From an uncultured Candidatus Poseidoniales archaeon (GTDB taxonomy: Archaea; Thermoplasmatota; Poseidoniia; Poseidoniales; Thalassarchaeaceae), in contig CACGHY010000009.1 of the NCBI GenBank assembly GCA_902573085.1, positions 1-41,422 of the forward strand: 41,422 nucleotides of DNA, read 5' to 3'. The position numbers were made by a program, and so were the translations under genes. Shown in pieces: positions 23,337-34,221 of the stretch. Under the pieces are notes generated by a model. It saw nothing but the letters and a program-made list of their open reading frames with translations, was not told the origin of the DNA and did no database searches. The first letter of the stretch is position 1. The number at the start of each line of letters is the position of its first letter.

Positions 23337-26300
23337 GTGCGAGGTAGGTTTGTACTACTATCGATTGTCTTGCTATTATCCTCCTCGCTGTCCTTTTTGG
23401 CCCACGGAGACACTCCGGACAACGACGAGAATTCTCATTTCGAACATAACCCATCTAGAGAAAAGGGTACCACGAATCCGTGGGTAGAAGAGTCTCTTAT
23501 AGAAAGACACGCCACTGGACAAAAGAACATCCGTGTAACTGCCATAACTAGCTCTTTAGGCCACTTGGACACTTGGCAGAGGCAGATAGGAGCTTTGGAC
23601 AGACAAGCGCCTGCAGGACCCGGGGAGACATTCCGTCACAATGAAATATCCTCCAATGGAAACGAACACCGGACATTTTGGCTAAACTCCTCGTTGTTGC
23701 CAAAGCTTTCCAGAGTCTCAGGAATCTTGGCTTTATTGGATGCCGAAAATTCTCCCGAGCCCTATGGGATATTACCTCTCGAGCCAAGTCCCAATACCGT
23801 GAGATCCGGAGAATTACATGGTGCGAATGATGCTTGGGAGATGGGTTTCTCTGGAGAGGGGCTAATAGTCGCAGTTGCGGATACGGGAGTCGACTTCGCC
23901 CATCCCGATCTGAACGGAACCCAGGCCAGAGTAGGATTCCAGAGCTCCTCATACTATGGCTGGCCTCTTATGTTCGATCACAATAGTATGTACACATGGA
24001 TGGTCGACGGAAAGGCCTATCCTGAGTCAAATACGTGGTACTCTGATACATCCACCATAGATTTTGATAATGACTCCGACGGGATACTTGACGAATCGGG
24101 TTTGAATATCACCGGAGTGAACCAATCTCTCTCGGGAGAGTATCACTTAGGGGAGCATCCTGACTGGCGCCTGCGCGACAAGGCCGGTGGCGAGGTACCT
24201 ATTCTGGTCGTGGATGATAGATTACCAGGGGTATACGAGACCGTTTGGCCCGATACGGATAGAGATGGTTGGTTCGGTAATGAGACTCCAATGCGACCGG
24301 GCGAGGAGACATCCGGTAGGGACACGGACGGGGATGGTCTCTGGGACGTCTCCGCCGGACTGGTATACTGGGTATCCGACGGACTGAATGGGGTGCCCTA
24401 CGGAGGCACCTATTCAGCCAGGCATGGTTACTCTGACAGGATCGCGGGACCAGGCAACCTGACTCTTTTCATGCTAGAGTCTGGGAGCCATGGGACACTT
24501 TGTGCCAGCGCCATTTCCGCTCAGGGCGTCGTTGACGATGGTAGAGTCCTGGGGATGGCGCCTAATGCCACGATTTCCTCAATTGGAAACCACTACTCGG
24601 GGGGGGCACTCATTGGATGCCTGGAGATTCATTGCCGAGGGCTATGATGGAGATCCAAGCACACCAGATCAACCGCACATAGGGTCTTTCTCTTTCGGTT
24701 ATTCTTCCGTTGACGACTCTGGGGCCGATGGATATTCTCTGTATCTAGACTGGATTACCAGAGTTTACAACTCAAATGCCTCATATGCCGTTGCAATCGG
24801 AAACGGGGGACACGGCTTCGGAACTACAAAGGTGCCAGGTGCTGCCCATGGGGTATTCTCAGTGGGCGCTTTCAGCAGCCGCTCCTCCGATTCATGGGGA
24901 CAGAGCGCACCATGGTCGAACAGGGGTCCGAACGCAGTTGGAAGGATGGATCCCGACATCGTAGCGGTCGGTTGGTCAGCAACTGGTGACATGCCACTCA
25001 ACAACTATGACAATGCAAACCAGGCATGGACGACATGGGGGGGAACCAGCCTGGCCACACCAGTAGTGGCCGGCCTCCTCGCTCTGGTGGAGGAGGCTTG
25101 GCTCCAAAACAGGGGATACCATCCCAGATCGCAAGAGCTTCGCGACTTCGTACTATCAACCTCGGATGACAGAGGGTACGAGTCCTTTGTCCAAGGAGGT
25201 GGTTGGATGAACGCCTCTCGCGCTGTAAAAACCCTAGCCGGAGAGAACGGGACTTGGTCTGCATCCCCTGCACAATGGAATACGGGTTTTTTCCACGGCA
25301 CCCACAGAGACGCGAACCTGAATTACATAGCACCGGGAGAATCACAGACATTCGATGTAAAATTCGAAAACCCCGGATCATCAGAGCTACAACTCAATCT
25401 GACACCGGTTTCTTTCCGACCTCTCTCTCACGAGGTCCTAGTCTGGAACAGCAAAGGAAACGGATCAGGAGGGGGGGAGAATGACACATGGGACGGTCAC
25501 CAAGGAGACAGGCCTGACCTGCTCATACCCATACACATAACCAACGATTCATCGCACCAACTTCATTCAGACACGGTACAATTCAGGGCAAGGGCAACTA
25601 TCCAATACGACGCATTCGACCATGATCTGGATAGATCTTCTATGGAGCGGGCGTATCTCGAGATTTTCAGATGGACCGACTTCGACGGCGATGGCATATT
25701 CCACAACGATACCGACAACGACGGGATGGTCGATGAGTCAGAATGGGAGGACTCCGACGAGCTCGAGGAAGTCACCTATTGGTGGTCACATGGCCCTCAA
25801 GCCGAGGTAAGAATGGGTCATCCTTTCGAAGATGCCCGAGACGGACTGCTTCTCGGAGTCTGGAGGCACGATGCAAGCCCTTCGGGCCTCGACCCTGTGA
25901 GGATAGAGATCGATTGGACTACCTTCGGGATCTCCGATGACGAATGGATATCCACGAGCCAGAACATCGAAATCGGGCCAAGCGACGACCACATAGTACC
26001 TGTCACGGTCTCAGTACCAGAAGACGCCACACCGGGCCTGCGCCAACACGGCATTCTTGTCCAATCACAACCAGCGGATGATCCTGACAATTACAGGAGA
26101 TGGACCCTGCCAGTAGTTACAAATGTCCCATGGGAGGGTCCCTTCTCCCTGTTACCTAAGCCCTTAGACGGCAACGTAACCAACCAGACCCTGTACACCG
26201 AATCCTGGATCAGCGGAGCGATGCGATGGGGATGGAGGCCCGAGAGCGGGGACTGGAGGTTCCTCACAGTCGATTGGCCCGAGGAACTCGACCAAGACGG

Positions 26301-29300
26301 GGCGATTATTCTAGATGTTGATTGGGATGACAACCCCTACACGGACATAGATGTGCTCTGGCTTACCGAGACGACTCATGGATACTATGATGACGATCCG
26401 GACTCATACGGGCCCACCACATTCTTCATTGAAGAACGATCAGTGAACAATCACGCCACGAGCGGGCAGCACAATTGGGGGACCTACACGGGCACCTCCA
26501 GAGAGACCTTTGCAGTCCAAGCAACGCCTGGGATTCACCAAATGATCCTCCACACCGCACTGCACGGGGTGGAGACCAACGACAATCCCCTCAACATCTC
26601 AGTCGGGTACATCACAGCAGAATCCTCAGGTTTCAGCCGGACTGTTTCAGACTGGTCAGAGTCCGAAGGGAACGATACCGCCCTCGTAGTATCTACAATG
26701 CCCATGCCGGTGGAGTCCGTTTCGTCCCATGGTTGGGTCAGACCCATTTACCTGGACAACCAGGTAGCATTCCAGGACGACCCTGGTGACAAGATGACCG
26801 CATCTTGGTGGTACAACATGACCGTGGAGGAGGCATCCGAGCTCACCATCTCAATGGACTCTTACGATAGCGTAGACCTTGACCTATTCCTCTTCAGAGA
26901 CGGAGACGGAGACGGGATTTTCTCCTCAAGTGAAGAAGTCACGAGATCATGGAGCGGAACCTCGTCGGAAACGATCTCATTAAATGATCCTGAGGACGGA
27001 CTCTACGGCGTAGCGGTCCACGGGTATTCGGTGGACGGGGAGGGAGCCGACTTCTGGATCGACATCGAGGTCGTCGCAGGATCATCCTTGGAAGTACCCT
27101 CGTTCACCGATCTAAACGAATCAGCAATTTCCGAAATTTGGCCCACCGGGTCAGATTCCCTAGGCGGACGAGTTCCCACCGGGGCAGTAGAGCTGAACAT
27201 CAGCTACCTAAGACCTCCCGAGGAAGGGAACTGGACAGGTTTCATCGACCTGGCCCTCGAGGGAGGTGCGCTGATCAGGCTCCCATATCACTACGAGTTA
27301 GTGGAGCTTGACCCAGAGATATCTTTCACCGCCCCCCAGAACCTCACCGAAACAAACACACAACTGCCGATAACTCTGCATGCTTCAGACACCGGCATAG
27401 GATTCCGCCTCTCCCATCTGACTTGGACATGGCCGTCTAACAACACGACATTCCCAGCAGACTCGGTTTGGGGGTTATCCACAAACGGGACCCTCCACGA
27501 ACTCACCTCTTATTGGAATGGTATCGACAACACATCCGACAACCTTCTCCTTAGGGAGGCCTGGGTGAACTCGACACTCCCCGCTACAGAGCAGTGGTTC
27601 GAATTCCACGCGGTGGTCTCGGACGCTTCTGGACGCACATCCTCATCGGACCTTGCTGTATCCTATGATGTCACATCCCCTATGCTGGCCATTCACGGTG
27701 TTCCTTGGATAACAAACAACGAGACACTGGACTTCCAAATACAAACCGAGCCAGGATCAAAACTAGTCGTAGAAGGCACATTTGTCGAGACTAACAAGGA
27801 AGGCTTAGCCAACCTCTCCTTCGTACTGGAGGAATCTGAGATGGGCCTATACACCGGGCAATCAGGAGATCAGTCGTTCTACTACAACGACGACAAGAAC
27901 GTTTTCGAAATCTCCTCTACGGACAACGCAGGAAACTCGGCTACAGCCTCTTTCCAGGTCGTTTACGACCCCTCTCCTCCTTCCGAAGTCTCTCTCATCA
28001 CACTGCAGGACCAGGCATTCTACACCTACGGCCCGACTGACCTGCAACACCCGATCAACATAACAACCGGCGAGGTGATCCTGGAAATCCCAGCTGATAC
28101 GATGGAATGGTGCGTCTTCGTACTGTACTTCTCATGGGTCCAGACCTCAGATTGCACCGAGGCCACATCTCGGCCGCCAATCCTGAACGCGACCACAGGA
28201 TTCCCACTTCCCGGAACCGACGAATACGAAGAAACTACGGAGATCTCCGTCCCACTCTCCCTAGAAGGCCTGGGGGAGGGGGAATTAGCCATAACGATAT
28301 CACTGGAGGACTGGGCCGGAAACACACACCATAGAAATTGGTCCCTGACCATGGACTCAATTGCTCCTCAAATATCCTGGGTACTTACCCCATCAACCGG
28401 AGATACACTCGGGGACCATGTGCAGAACCTTTCCTGGTGGTCTTCGGAGGAAGTGTCCCTGAGAGTGGTCGTCAACGGTGTAGAGCTGGCTGTTCAGAAC
28501 GGTTCTTCCGGGTCCAAAGCGATGGTTCTGAACTCCACAGGAAGCCAAGCATTCTGCCTCCATGCGGTAGACCGGACCTCTCCTCAGGAAAACAACAACT
28601 CGTTCCATGAGTGCAGGGAAATGCAACTGCCTGAGTCAAACTACGACACATCGGTATCTGGAAGTAGCCAGCCCCTGGTCTCACTCGATAGCATAGACAT
28701 AATCCTGGACAGGCATCCGTCACAAGAAGTCCGCTGGACCAGCCTCACAACAGGCTCAACGGGGGTGGTGGAACCGGGCACAGACAACCCAGTCCTATTG
28801 CTCGATCTGGTTGAAGGCCAGAACGAATTCCTGATTGAGATAGACTCACTAGATAGCACGGACTCCTACACAATTTCTGTAGAGCTAGACTCTACCCCCC
28901 CAGTACTGACGCTCTTGGAGAAGACCTACCAGGGCTCCACATTGTCGAATCTCAGGGAGGTTTTCGGAGATTGCGAACCCGGGCTTCTAGTTAGGATAAG
29001 CAGCGAAGTCCAATCGAGAGACCTAATCTGCCCCGAGACAGGCACCTTCCATCAGAACATCACCGTCCCCGACTCACCCGGGCAGCACACCTTGGAGGGA
29101 TTCTCAATGGATCAAGCCAAGAACGCGAACCAATACCAAATTGACGTACTGAAGCAAGACTGGATAGATTGGGCTGTAGACGATGCTCGGAACTCCGGGA
29201 CAATGCTGTGGGTATTCTCCCTGAGCGGTATTGCGACTCTCTCCGTCGTCATTGCAATAACTCTTAGAATAGCCAGAAGAAGGATTGGCCGTTCGGAGTA

Positions 29301-29301
29301 G
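23337..29301 (+). CDS. Giant secreted subtilisin-like serine protease, C-terminal anchor (apparent frameshift at 24599-24606)
   Basis: Exported S8 (subtilase) endopeptidase, about 1,987 residues after repair. GTG at 23337 opens a clear signal peptide (MRGRFVLLSIVLLL...FLAHG). Catalytic Asp182 is in VADTGVDFAHPDL, His385 in GSHGTLCASA, oxyanion Asn489 in AIGNGGHG, and Ser571 in GTSLATPVVAG. The 200-residue Asp-His spacer holds DxDxDG calcium loops. After the protease come a FDGDGIF..DNDGMVDE calcium loop, a PPC-like beta domain (about 1145-1240), several Ig-like beta domains, and one C-terminal TM (WVFSLSGIATLSVVIAITL) with a basic tail. The first frame ends at 24647; the second carries on from an 8-G run at 24599-24606, and seven G give HYSGGHSLDAWRF without a break. 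His and Ser lie in different frames, so the gene cannot work as written. Confidence 0.92.
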
Positions 29302-29344
29302 CCGCATCCCAAACCTCATGTCTCCTGACATCTCGGAGTCAACC

Positions 29345-30193
29345 ATGACAGTCCAATCGGTAGGAGTCATCGGCTCCGGGCAGATGGGGAACGGGATCGC
29401 TCAGGTCGCTGCTTGTAGCGGCATGGATGTTATCATGGTCGACATAAAAGAGGAACTCCTCGAAAAAGGGATTTCAACGATATCCAACTCATTGGATAAG
29501 CTTGCTTCAAAGGGGAGCTTTACCCAAAGGGAGGCCTCTTCCGCCCTTTCCAGAATCAGTACATCAGTGAGCATGGAAGAGCTCTCGGAATGCGACCTAG
29601 TCGTCGAGGCGATACCCGAGATACCCGAACTCAAGTTCAGCACGTTCAGGGAACTGGACTCCATATGCAAGCCAGGGGCGATCCTGGCAAGCAACACATC
29701 CAGCATCTCGATAAACGAGATAGCTAGCCACACAAGAAGGGCAGATCGTGTAATAGGGATGCACTTCATGAACCCGGTCCCGATAATGAAACTCGTAGAG
29801 ATAATCAACGGTGACGAGACCTCAGAAGAGGTCACTTCCGAAGTGATTTCTGCCTCCGAGGAGATGGGGAAGATCCCGCTTTCTTGCATGGACTCCCCCG
29901 GATTCGTCAGCAACAGGATTCTAATGCCAATGATAAACGAGGCAATCCTGACTCTGCAGGAAGGCGTAGCAGAGCCAGACGCAATTGACGGGATAATGAA
30001 GCTGGGGATGAATCACCCAATAGGCCCACTGGCTCTTGCAGACCTGATTGGCTTGGATACTGTAATGCACATTCTGAAAGTACTCCAGGAAGGCATGGAA
30101 GACGTGAAGTACGCACCCGCAGATCTACTGGTCGACAAGGTATCCAAAGGTGAGCTTGGAAGAAAGTCCGGTAAAGGATTCTATGACTACTAA
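29345..30193 (+). CDS. 3-hydroxybutyryl-CoA dehydrogenase (3-hydroxyacyl-CoA dehydrogenase)
   Basis: NAD(P)-dependent oxidation of 3-hydroxyacyl-CoA to 3-ketoacyl-CoA in beta-oxidation or the butyrate-type pathway. The 282-residue protein starts with the Rossmann motif GSGQMGNG (residues 10-17) in VGVIGSGQMGNGIAQVA. It carries VVEAIPE, LASNTSSISINEIA, and the HxFNPxxxxxLVE-type catalytic block (GMHFMNPVPIMKLVEII, His140, with Met for the usual Phe-Asn spacing). The C-terminal domain has DSPGFVSNRILMPMINEAI and ends GRKSGKGFYDY. The frame is open to 29285, but ATG 29345 gives the family length. It is a soluble enzyme placed between secreted giants; T-rich sequence follows its stop. Confidence 0.94.
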   Translation: MTVQSVGVIGSGQMGNGIAQVAACSGMDVIMVDIKEELLEKGISTISNSLDKLASKGSFTQREASSALSRISTSVSMEELSECDLVVEAIPEIPELKFSTFRELDSICKPGAILASNTSSISINEIASHTRRADRVIGMHFMNPVPIMKLVEIINGDETSEEVTSEVISASEEMGKIPLSCMDSPGFVSNRILMPMINEAILTLQEGVAEPDAIDGIMKLGMNHPIGPLALADLIGLDTVMHILKVLQEGMEDVKYAPADLLVDKVSKGELGRKSGKGFYDY

Positions 30194-30209
30194 ACCGTTG
30201 CACTCGCGT

Positions 30210-30251
30210 GCGGTGTTTTTTTTACACTATTTTTCTTTTACACTATTTTTC
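30210..30251 (+). terminator. T-rich terminator with perfect 16-bp tandem repeat
   Basis: After the 3-hydroxybutyryl-CoA dehydrogenase stop comes a T8 run (about 30216-30223), as expected for an archaeal oligo-T terminator. TTTTACACTATTTTTC occurs twice in perfect tandem (30220-30235 and 30236-30251). The second copy, about 40 bases before the next ATG, may also act as the TATA element of the downstream gene. Confidence 0.55.
30220..30251. repeat. Perfect tandem duplication, 2 x 16 bp
   Basis: Two identical adjacent copies of TTTTACACTATTTTTC lie in the intergenic space. See the terminator entry for the likely role. Confidence 0.85.
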
Positions 30252-30287
30252 ACCAAACTTCAAGTCATACGAGTTAATGGGTATATC

Positions 30288-33200
30288 ATGATAGAGCGTG
30301 CTCGTTCAGTTTCTATCGCGGCCATTCTGTGTATCAGTTTTCTGGCCATGCCGGTAATTGCCGATAACGATGCCGGAAGCGGAGCCGATGCCGGTGACAG
30401 TAGCTCCACAGCAGCTAACCTAAGCGCTATGAACGGGACTTATTATGGAAATCTAACTACGGGAGACGAGGACTGGTATTCCATTCAGATGCCAAATAAT
30501 ACCGCTCTAGCAGCCACTTTGTACGGGTACAGCACCTCAAACGACTTCGATCTGGAGATATACTCATCCTCGGGCTCGCGTATTGACTACTCTTGGTACG
30601 ATGATCCCAATGAGGAGGTCTCCTCAAATGGTACTAGCATAGGAGGGACGAACGTAACACTGAGGGTTGATGCATATTCTGGTTCGGGCGGATACACTCT
30701 GCAGATCTGGATTTTCGCCGAACCACAGGGGCCTCCTCAAAACGATGCAGGAACCGGGGGGGATGCAGGAGACTCTCTGTCATCAGCTACGCATCTTAAC
30801 GGTACTAATCAAACTGTATCGGGATGGATTTCCGACTCTTGGGATCAGCAAGATTGGTACAATATCACAATCCCAGCTAATTATGGCATTTTCGTGTCCA
30901 TGGAGTTCCCCAACGGAACCTTCGCAGTTACCGAACTGTCAATCATCGAATCTAGCGGGAGCTATTACATCAACTACGACTATTCATCGCCATATGAGGT
31001 CACCAGCAATGGGACTAACGTCGCAGGAAGCACCATTTTCATACGGGTAATTACCCCCTCCCAATGGACAACTTCCTCTGGCGACGAAGGTTACTACAAT
31101 CTAACCATTTCTTTGTTTTCGACTTCTAGTCAACCTGGTTCTAGTCAGGATGATGCGAACTCGGGTACCGATGCGGGAGGAACAATGGGCACAGCGCTTA
31201 CAGTTAACCTCACAGGACTTCAGTCTACATTCCCAGGATGGGCAGATGAGAACTGGGATTCAGCGGACTACTACTCATTGTACATCCCAGAAAACTGGAG
31301 CTCTTGGGCTTCTCTATCGTGGGTAAACTCATCCGCAGATTTGGATCTGTATCTTTACGACTCATCAGGTAACTCAATCGATAGTAGCGCCGGATTAAGC
31401 AATCCCGAGGAAGTTTCTGCAAATTCTTCTTCCTTGGGGAATAGTACCATATTTTACAGAGTTTTGTGTTATTCTGGAATCGCAGTAGATTACAACTTGA
31501 CCATCGGACTGGTCAATCTCTCAAGCAGTCCCGCATTCAATCAGAACGACGCAAACTCTGGGGGGGATGCCGGCGATGATTTCTCAACTGCTCTGGCCTT
31601 ACCTTCTGTCAATGGGACATACTACGGTTTTGTTTCTGACTCCTCTGACAACTATGATATCTACTCCGTCCAAGTCCCATCCAGCGTCGCCATAGAGGTA
31701 GAGCTTTCATGGAACAACTCCGCAAACGACTTCGATCTCGGACTTTACGATGAGAGCCAGTCTCTGATAGACTCCAGCCTGTCCGACAACCCAGAATTCG
31801 TCGATAGCGGCTCCACAGACGTAAGCAACACGACAGTCTACATCCTGGTACAGTCCGTTTCGGGCTCCTGGGGCAACGGAGGTGAGGGGGAATACACTCT
31901 GAACACCACATTCGTGAACCAGTCTGAGGTTCCTGGCCTGAACCAGAATGACGCATACACGAGCGGGGATGCGGGGGACGAGTATTCCAACGCCACCCCC
32001 CTAGTCAACGCAACGACCGGCTTTTCGATATGGCCTGGGTACGTCGACAGCGGTTCAGACGACTACGACTACTACCAAGTGTACGTACCCTTAGACCATG
32101 GAATTTCCCTCGAGCTATCCCCCGGGGCCGGCCAGTCGGACTGGCTGACACTTGCACTCTATGACAGCTCCAACAGCCAGATAGACTCCTCCCTGTCCTC
32201 CAACCCACAGGCCGTTTCCACAAACGCCTCGGGGACCTTCACGGGAGGCTCGAACCTCGTGATAGAGGTCTGGGCCTACAGCGGGGGTGACAACTACAAC
32301 CTGTCAATGTGGATATTCACTCTGGATGCGGATGGAGACGGCTACTATGACCAAGTGGAGTACTCATGTGGCTCCGATCCTAATGACAACTCCAGCACAC
32401 CCTCGGACGTGGACAACGACGGGACATGCGACCCGCTGGACGAGGACATCGACGGTGACGGGGTGGACAACGCGAACGACACATTCCCGGAGGACTCTAA
32501 CGAGACCACGGACAACGATGGCGATGGCATCGGAGACAACGGCGATACGGACGATGACAACGACGGCTGGGCCGACTCGGACGAGTACACGTGCGGTTCT
32601 GATGCGAATGACGCTGACTCTTACCCCGACGACTTCGACTCGGACTGGACCTGCGATGTTCTAGACGAGGACATAGACGGAGACGGGTATGATAACCAGT
32701 TCGACAGCTTCGACTTCGACCCCAACGAGTGGAACGACACCGACTCGGACGGAATAGGGGACAACTCAGACGGAGACGACGACGGCGACGGATTCTACGA
32801 CGGGGTCGAGGAAGACTGCCTGTCTGATCCACTAGACTCCTCCTCGACACCTGAGGACACCGACTCAGACGGGGTGTGCGACGAGCTGGACGATGACGTT
32901 GACGGGGACGGTATAGGCAACGACCTCGATGACTTCCCATTCGATGACTCCGAGAGCACAGACACGGACGGTGACGGGATTGGGGACTCGGCCGACCCAG
33001 ACGACGACAACGATGGATACCAGGACGCCTTCGACGCATTCCCACTGGACTCCAATGAGTGGAACGACAACGATGCCGACCTCATCGGAGACAACGCGGA
33101 CCCGGACGACGACAACGACGGGTGGGACGATGCGGACGAGGAGTCCTGCGGTACCAACCCCTCCCTTGTGCAATCTGCCCCACAAGACTGGGACGGTGAC

Positions 33201-33980
33201 AGGCTCTGTGACGTGAACGACCCGGACGACGACAATGACGCATGGAATGACACTGTTGACGCATTCCCGTACGATCCCAACGAGTGGGACGACCTTGACG
33301 AGGATGGCCTGGGGTCAAACTCGGATCCCGACGATGACGGGGACGGTTGGAGCGACGACGACGAACTCAGCATATGCGGGACCGACCCCCGGGACCGGCT
33401 CTCCTTGCCAGCAGACTTCGACGGAGACTGGATTTGCGACAACCTAGACGACGATGACGACAACGACTTGGTACTGGACTTCGACGACGCCTTCCCGAAG
33501 GACCCAACCGAGACCAAGGACACGGACGGAGATGGCATCGGAGACGGCTCAGACACCGATGACGATGGCGACGGATGGGCTGATTCCGCTGAGGTGGTCT
33601 GCCAGACATCCCCGATCTCCGCCACGGAAGAGCCATCGGACTTCGACGGGGATGGAACATGCGACCTGATAGACCCGGACGACGACAACGACGGTTGGGC
33701 GGATTACCAGGATGCCTTCCCATTCGACAGCCTTGAGTGGGAGGACAGGAACTCGGACGGGCTAGGGGACAATGCCAACCCACTCACGATAATGGACAAT
33801 ATGAGGCTCAATCCCGGAGTGTCTGTAATTGCAGTCGGTTCAGTGGCCGCGATGCTTTCCGGCACACTAGCTTTCTTCTTCGGGAGAAGCAGGCTGAAGG
33901 TGCAATTCGACGACGACCAGGGTTGGGACGAGGGGCCAGAAGAGGGCGACGGATACTACGACGAATGGGAGTACCAGTAG
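30288..33980 (+). CDS. Secreted PPC / thrombospondin-type-3-repeat surface protein, 1,230 aa, C-terminal anchor
   Basis: Probable calcium-binding surface stalk or adhesin. ATG 30288 gives a signal peptide (MIERARSVSIAAILCIS..MPVIA); the frame is open to 30150 but overlaps the upstream gene. Five PPC-like beta domains follow, each starting with a QNDAxSGxDAG-type motif, near residues 26, 151, 287, 419 and 552. From about 680 to 1164 come DxDxDG/DxDNDG repeats of the thrombospondin-type-3 kind. In these, six modules hold a Cys pair at constant C-x19-C spacing. A TM helix near 1177-1200 (VSVIAVGSVAAMLSGTLAFF) is followed by an acidic, aromatic cytoplasmic tail. The extracellular part has many N-x-S/T sites. 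No enzyme motif is visible. Its promoter probably lies in the T/A-rich leader at 30194-30287. Confidence 0.92.
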   Translation: MIERARSVSIAAILCISFLAMPVIADNDAGSGADAGDSSSTAANLSAMNGTYYGNLTTGDEDWYSIQMPNNTALAATLYGYSTSNDFDLEIYSSSGSRIDYSWYDDPNEEVSSNGTSIGGTNVTLRVDAYSGSGGYTLQIWIFAEPQGPPQNDAGTGGDAGDSLSSATHLNGTNQTVSGWISDSWDQQDWYNITIPANYGIFVSMEFPNGTFAVTELSIIESSGSYYINYDYSSPYEVTSNGTNVAGSTIFIRVITPSQWTTSSGDEGYYNLTISLFSTSSQPGSSQDDANSGTDAGGTMGTALTVNLTGLQSTFPGWADENWDSADYYSLYIPENWSSWASLSWVNSSADLDLYLYDSSGNSIDSSAGLSNPEEVSANSSSLGNSTIFYRVLCYSGIAVDYNLTIGLVNLSSSPAFNQNDANSGGDAGDDFSTALALPSVNGTYYGFVSDSSDNYDIYSVQVPSSVAIEVELSWNNSANDFDLGLYDESQSLIDSSLSDNPEFVDSGSTDVSNTTVYILVQSVSGSWGNGGEGEYTLNTTFVNQSEVPGLNQNDAYTSGDAGDEYSNATPLVNATTGFSIWPGYVDSGSDDYDYYQVYVPLDHGISLELSPGAGQSDWLTLALYDSSNSQIDSSLSSNPQAVSTNASGTFTGGSNLVIEVWAYSGGDNYNLSMWIFTLDADGDGYYDQVEYSCGSDPNDNSSTPSDVDNDGTCDPLDEDIDGDGVDNANDTFPEDSNETTDNDGDGIGDNGDTDDDNDGWADSDEYTCGSDANDADSYPDDFDSDWTCDVLDEDIDGDGYDNQFDSFDFDPNEWNDTDSDGIGDNSDGDDDGDGFYDGVEEDCLSDPLDSSSTPEDTDSDGVCDELDDDVDGDGIGNDLDDFPFDDSESTDTDGDGIGDSADPDDDNDGYQDAFDAFPLDSNEWNDNDADLIGDNADPDDDNDGWDDADEESCGTNPSLVQSAPQDWDGDRLCDVNDPDDDNDAWNDTVDAFPYDPNEWDDLDEDGLGSNSDPDDDGDGWSDDDELSICGTDPRDRLSLPADFDGDWICDNLDDDDDNDLVLDFDDAFPKDPTETKDTDGDGIGDGSDTDDDGDGWADSAEVVCQTSPISATEEPSDFDGDGTCDLIDPDDDNDGWADYQDAFPFDSLEWEDRNSDGLGDNANPLTIMDNMRLNPGVSVIAVGSVAAMLSGTLAFFFGRSRLKVQFDDDQGWDEGPEEGDGYYDEWEYQ

Positions 33981-34221
33981 ATAATGGTGTACTTTTTGCA
34001 CCTTGTGTGTTTTTTTTACCGAAATATTGCCAAATACCCTTTTCAACCAATTTACATAAAACAGCAAAAAAAATTGAATATATTTTCCTTATCCGAAGAA
34101 TACTTCCTAAAAATGGTATTTTATGAGAATTATTTTCCGGATTAGTGAAAAATTATCAGGATGAGCATACTGAGAGATGTTTATATTTGATACAAAGCCT
34201 GATAGTCACTAAGTGACGCCT
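33981..34221 (+). promoter_or_regulatory. AT-rich intergenic leader with TATA box at 34180-34188
   Basis: This 240-base stretch is far richer in A/T than the surrounding genes and holds no credible ORF. TTTATATTT at 34180-34188 lies about 34-42 bases upstream of the ATG at 34222, so transcription would start near 34210 and leave a very short leader. The remaining 150 bases show A- and T-tracts and may carry regulator sites; I see no clear palindrome. Confidence 0.55.
33995..34018 (+). terminator. Oligo-T terminator after the 1,230-aa surface protein
   Basis: TTTTTGCACC and then GTGTGTTTTTTTT (T8 at 34010-34017) follow the stop codon within 40 bases; GGTG...CACC could form a small stem before the T run. 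This suits an archaeal terminator. Confidence 0.55.

Noticed and set aside
24490-29301. Independent 1,603-residue secreted protein
   Set aside because: It lacks a signal peptide, and its start overlaps the His motif of the subtilase in another frame; it is the continuation of that gene.
29281-29301. PGF-CTERM or LPXTG sorting signal at the subtilase C-terminus
   Set aside because: The tail is a single TM followed by RIARRRIGRSE, with no sorting motif before it.
32795-33688. 297-residue minus-strand frame rich in SSSGS
   Set aside because: Antisense shadow of the DxDxDG repeats in the 1,230-aa surface gene.
31561-33980. Repeated DNA in the giant genes as a CRISPR array
   Set aside because: Repeats are in-frame protein repeats with degenerate third positions, and there are no unique spacers of constant length.
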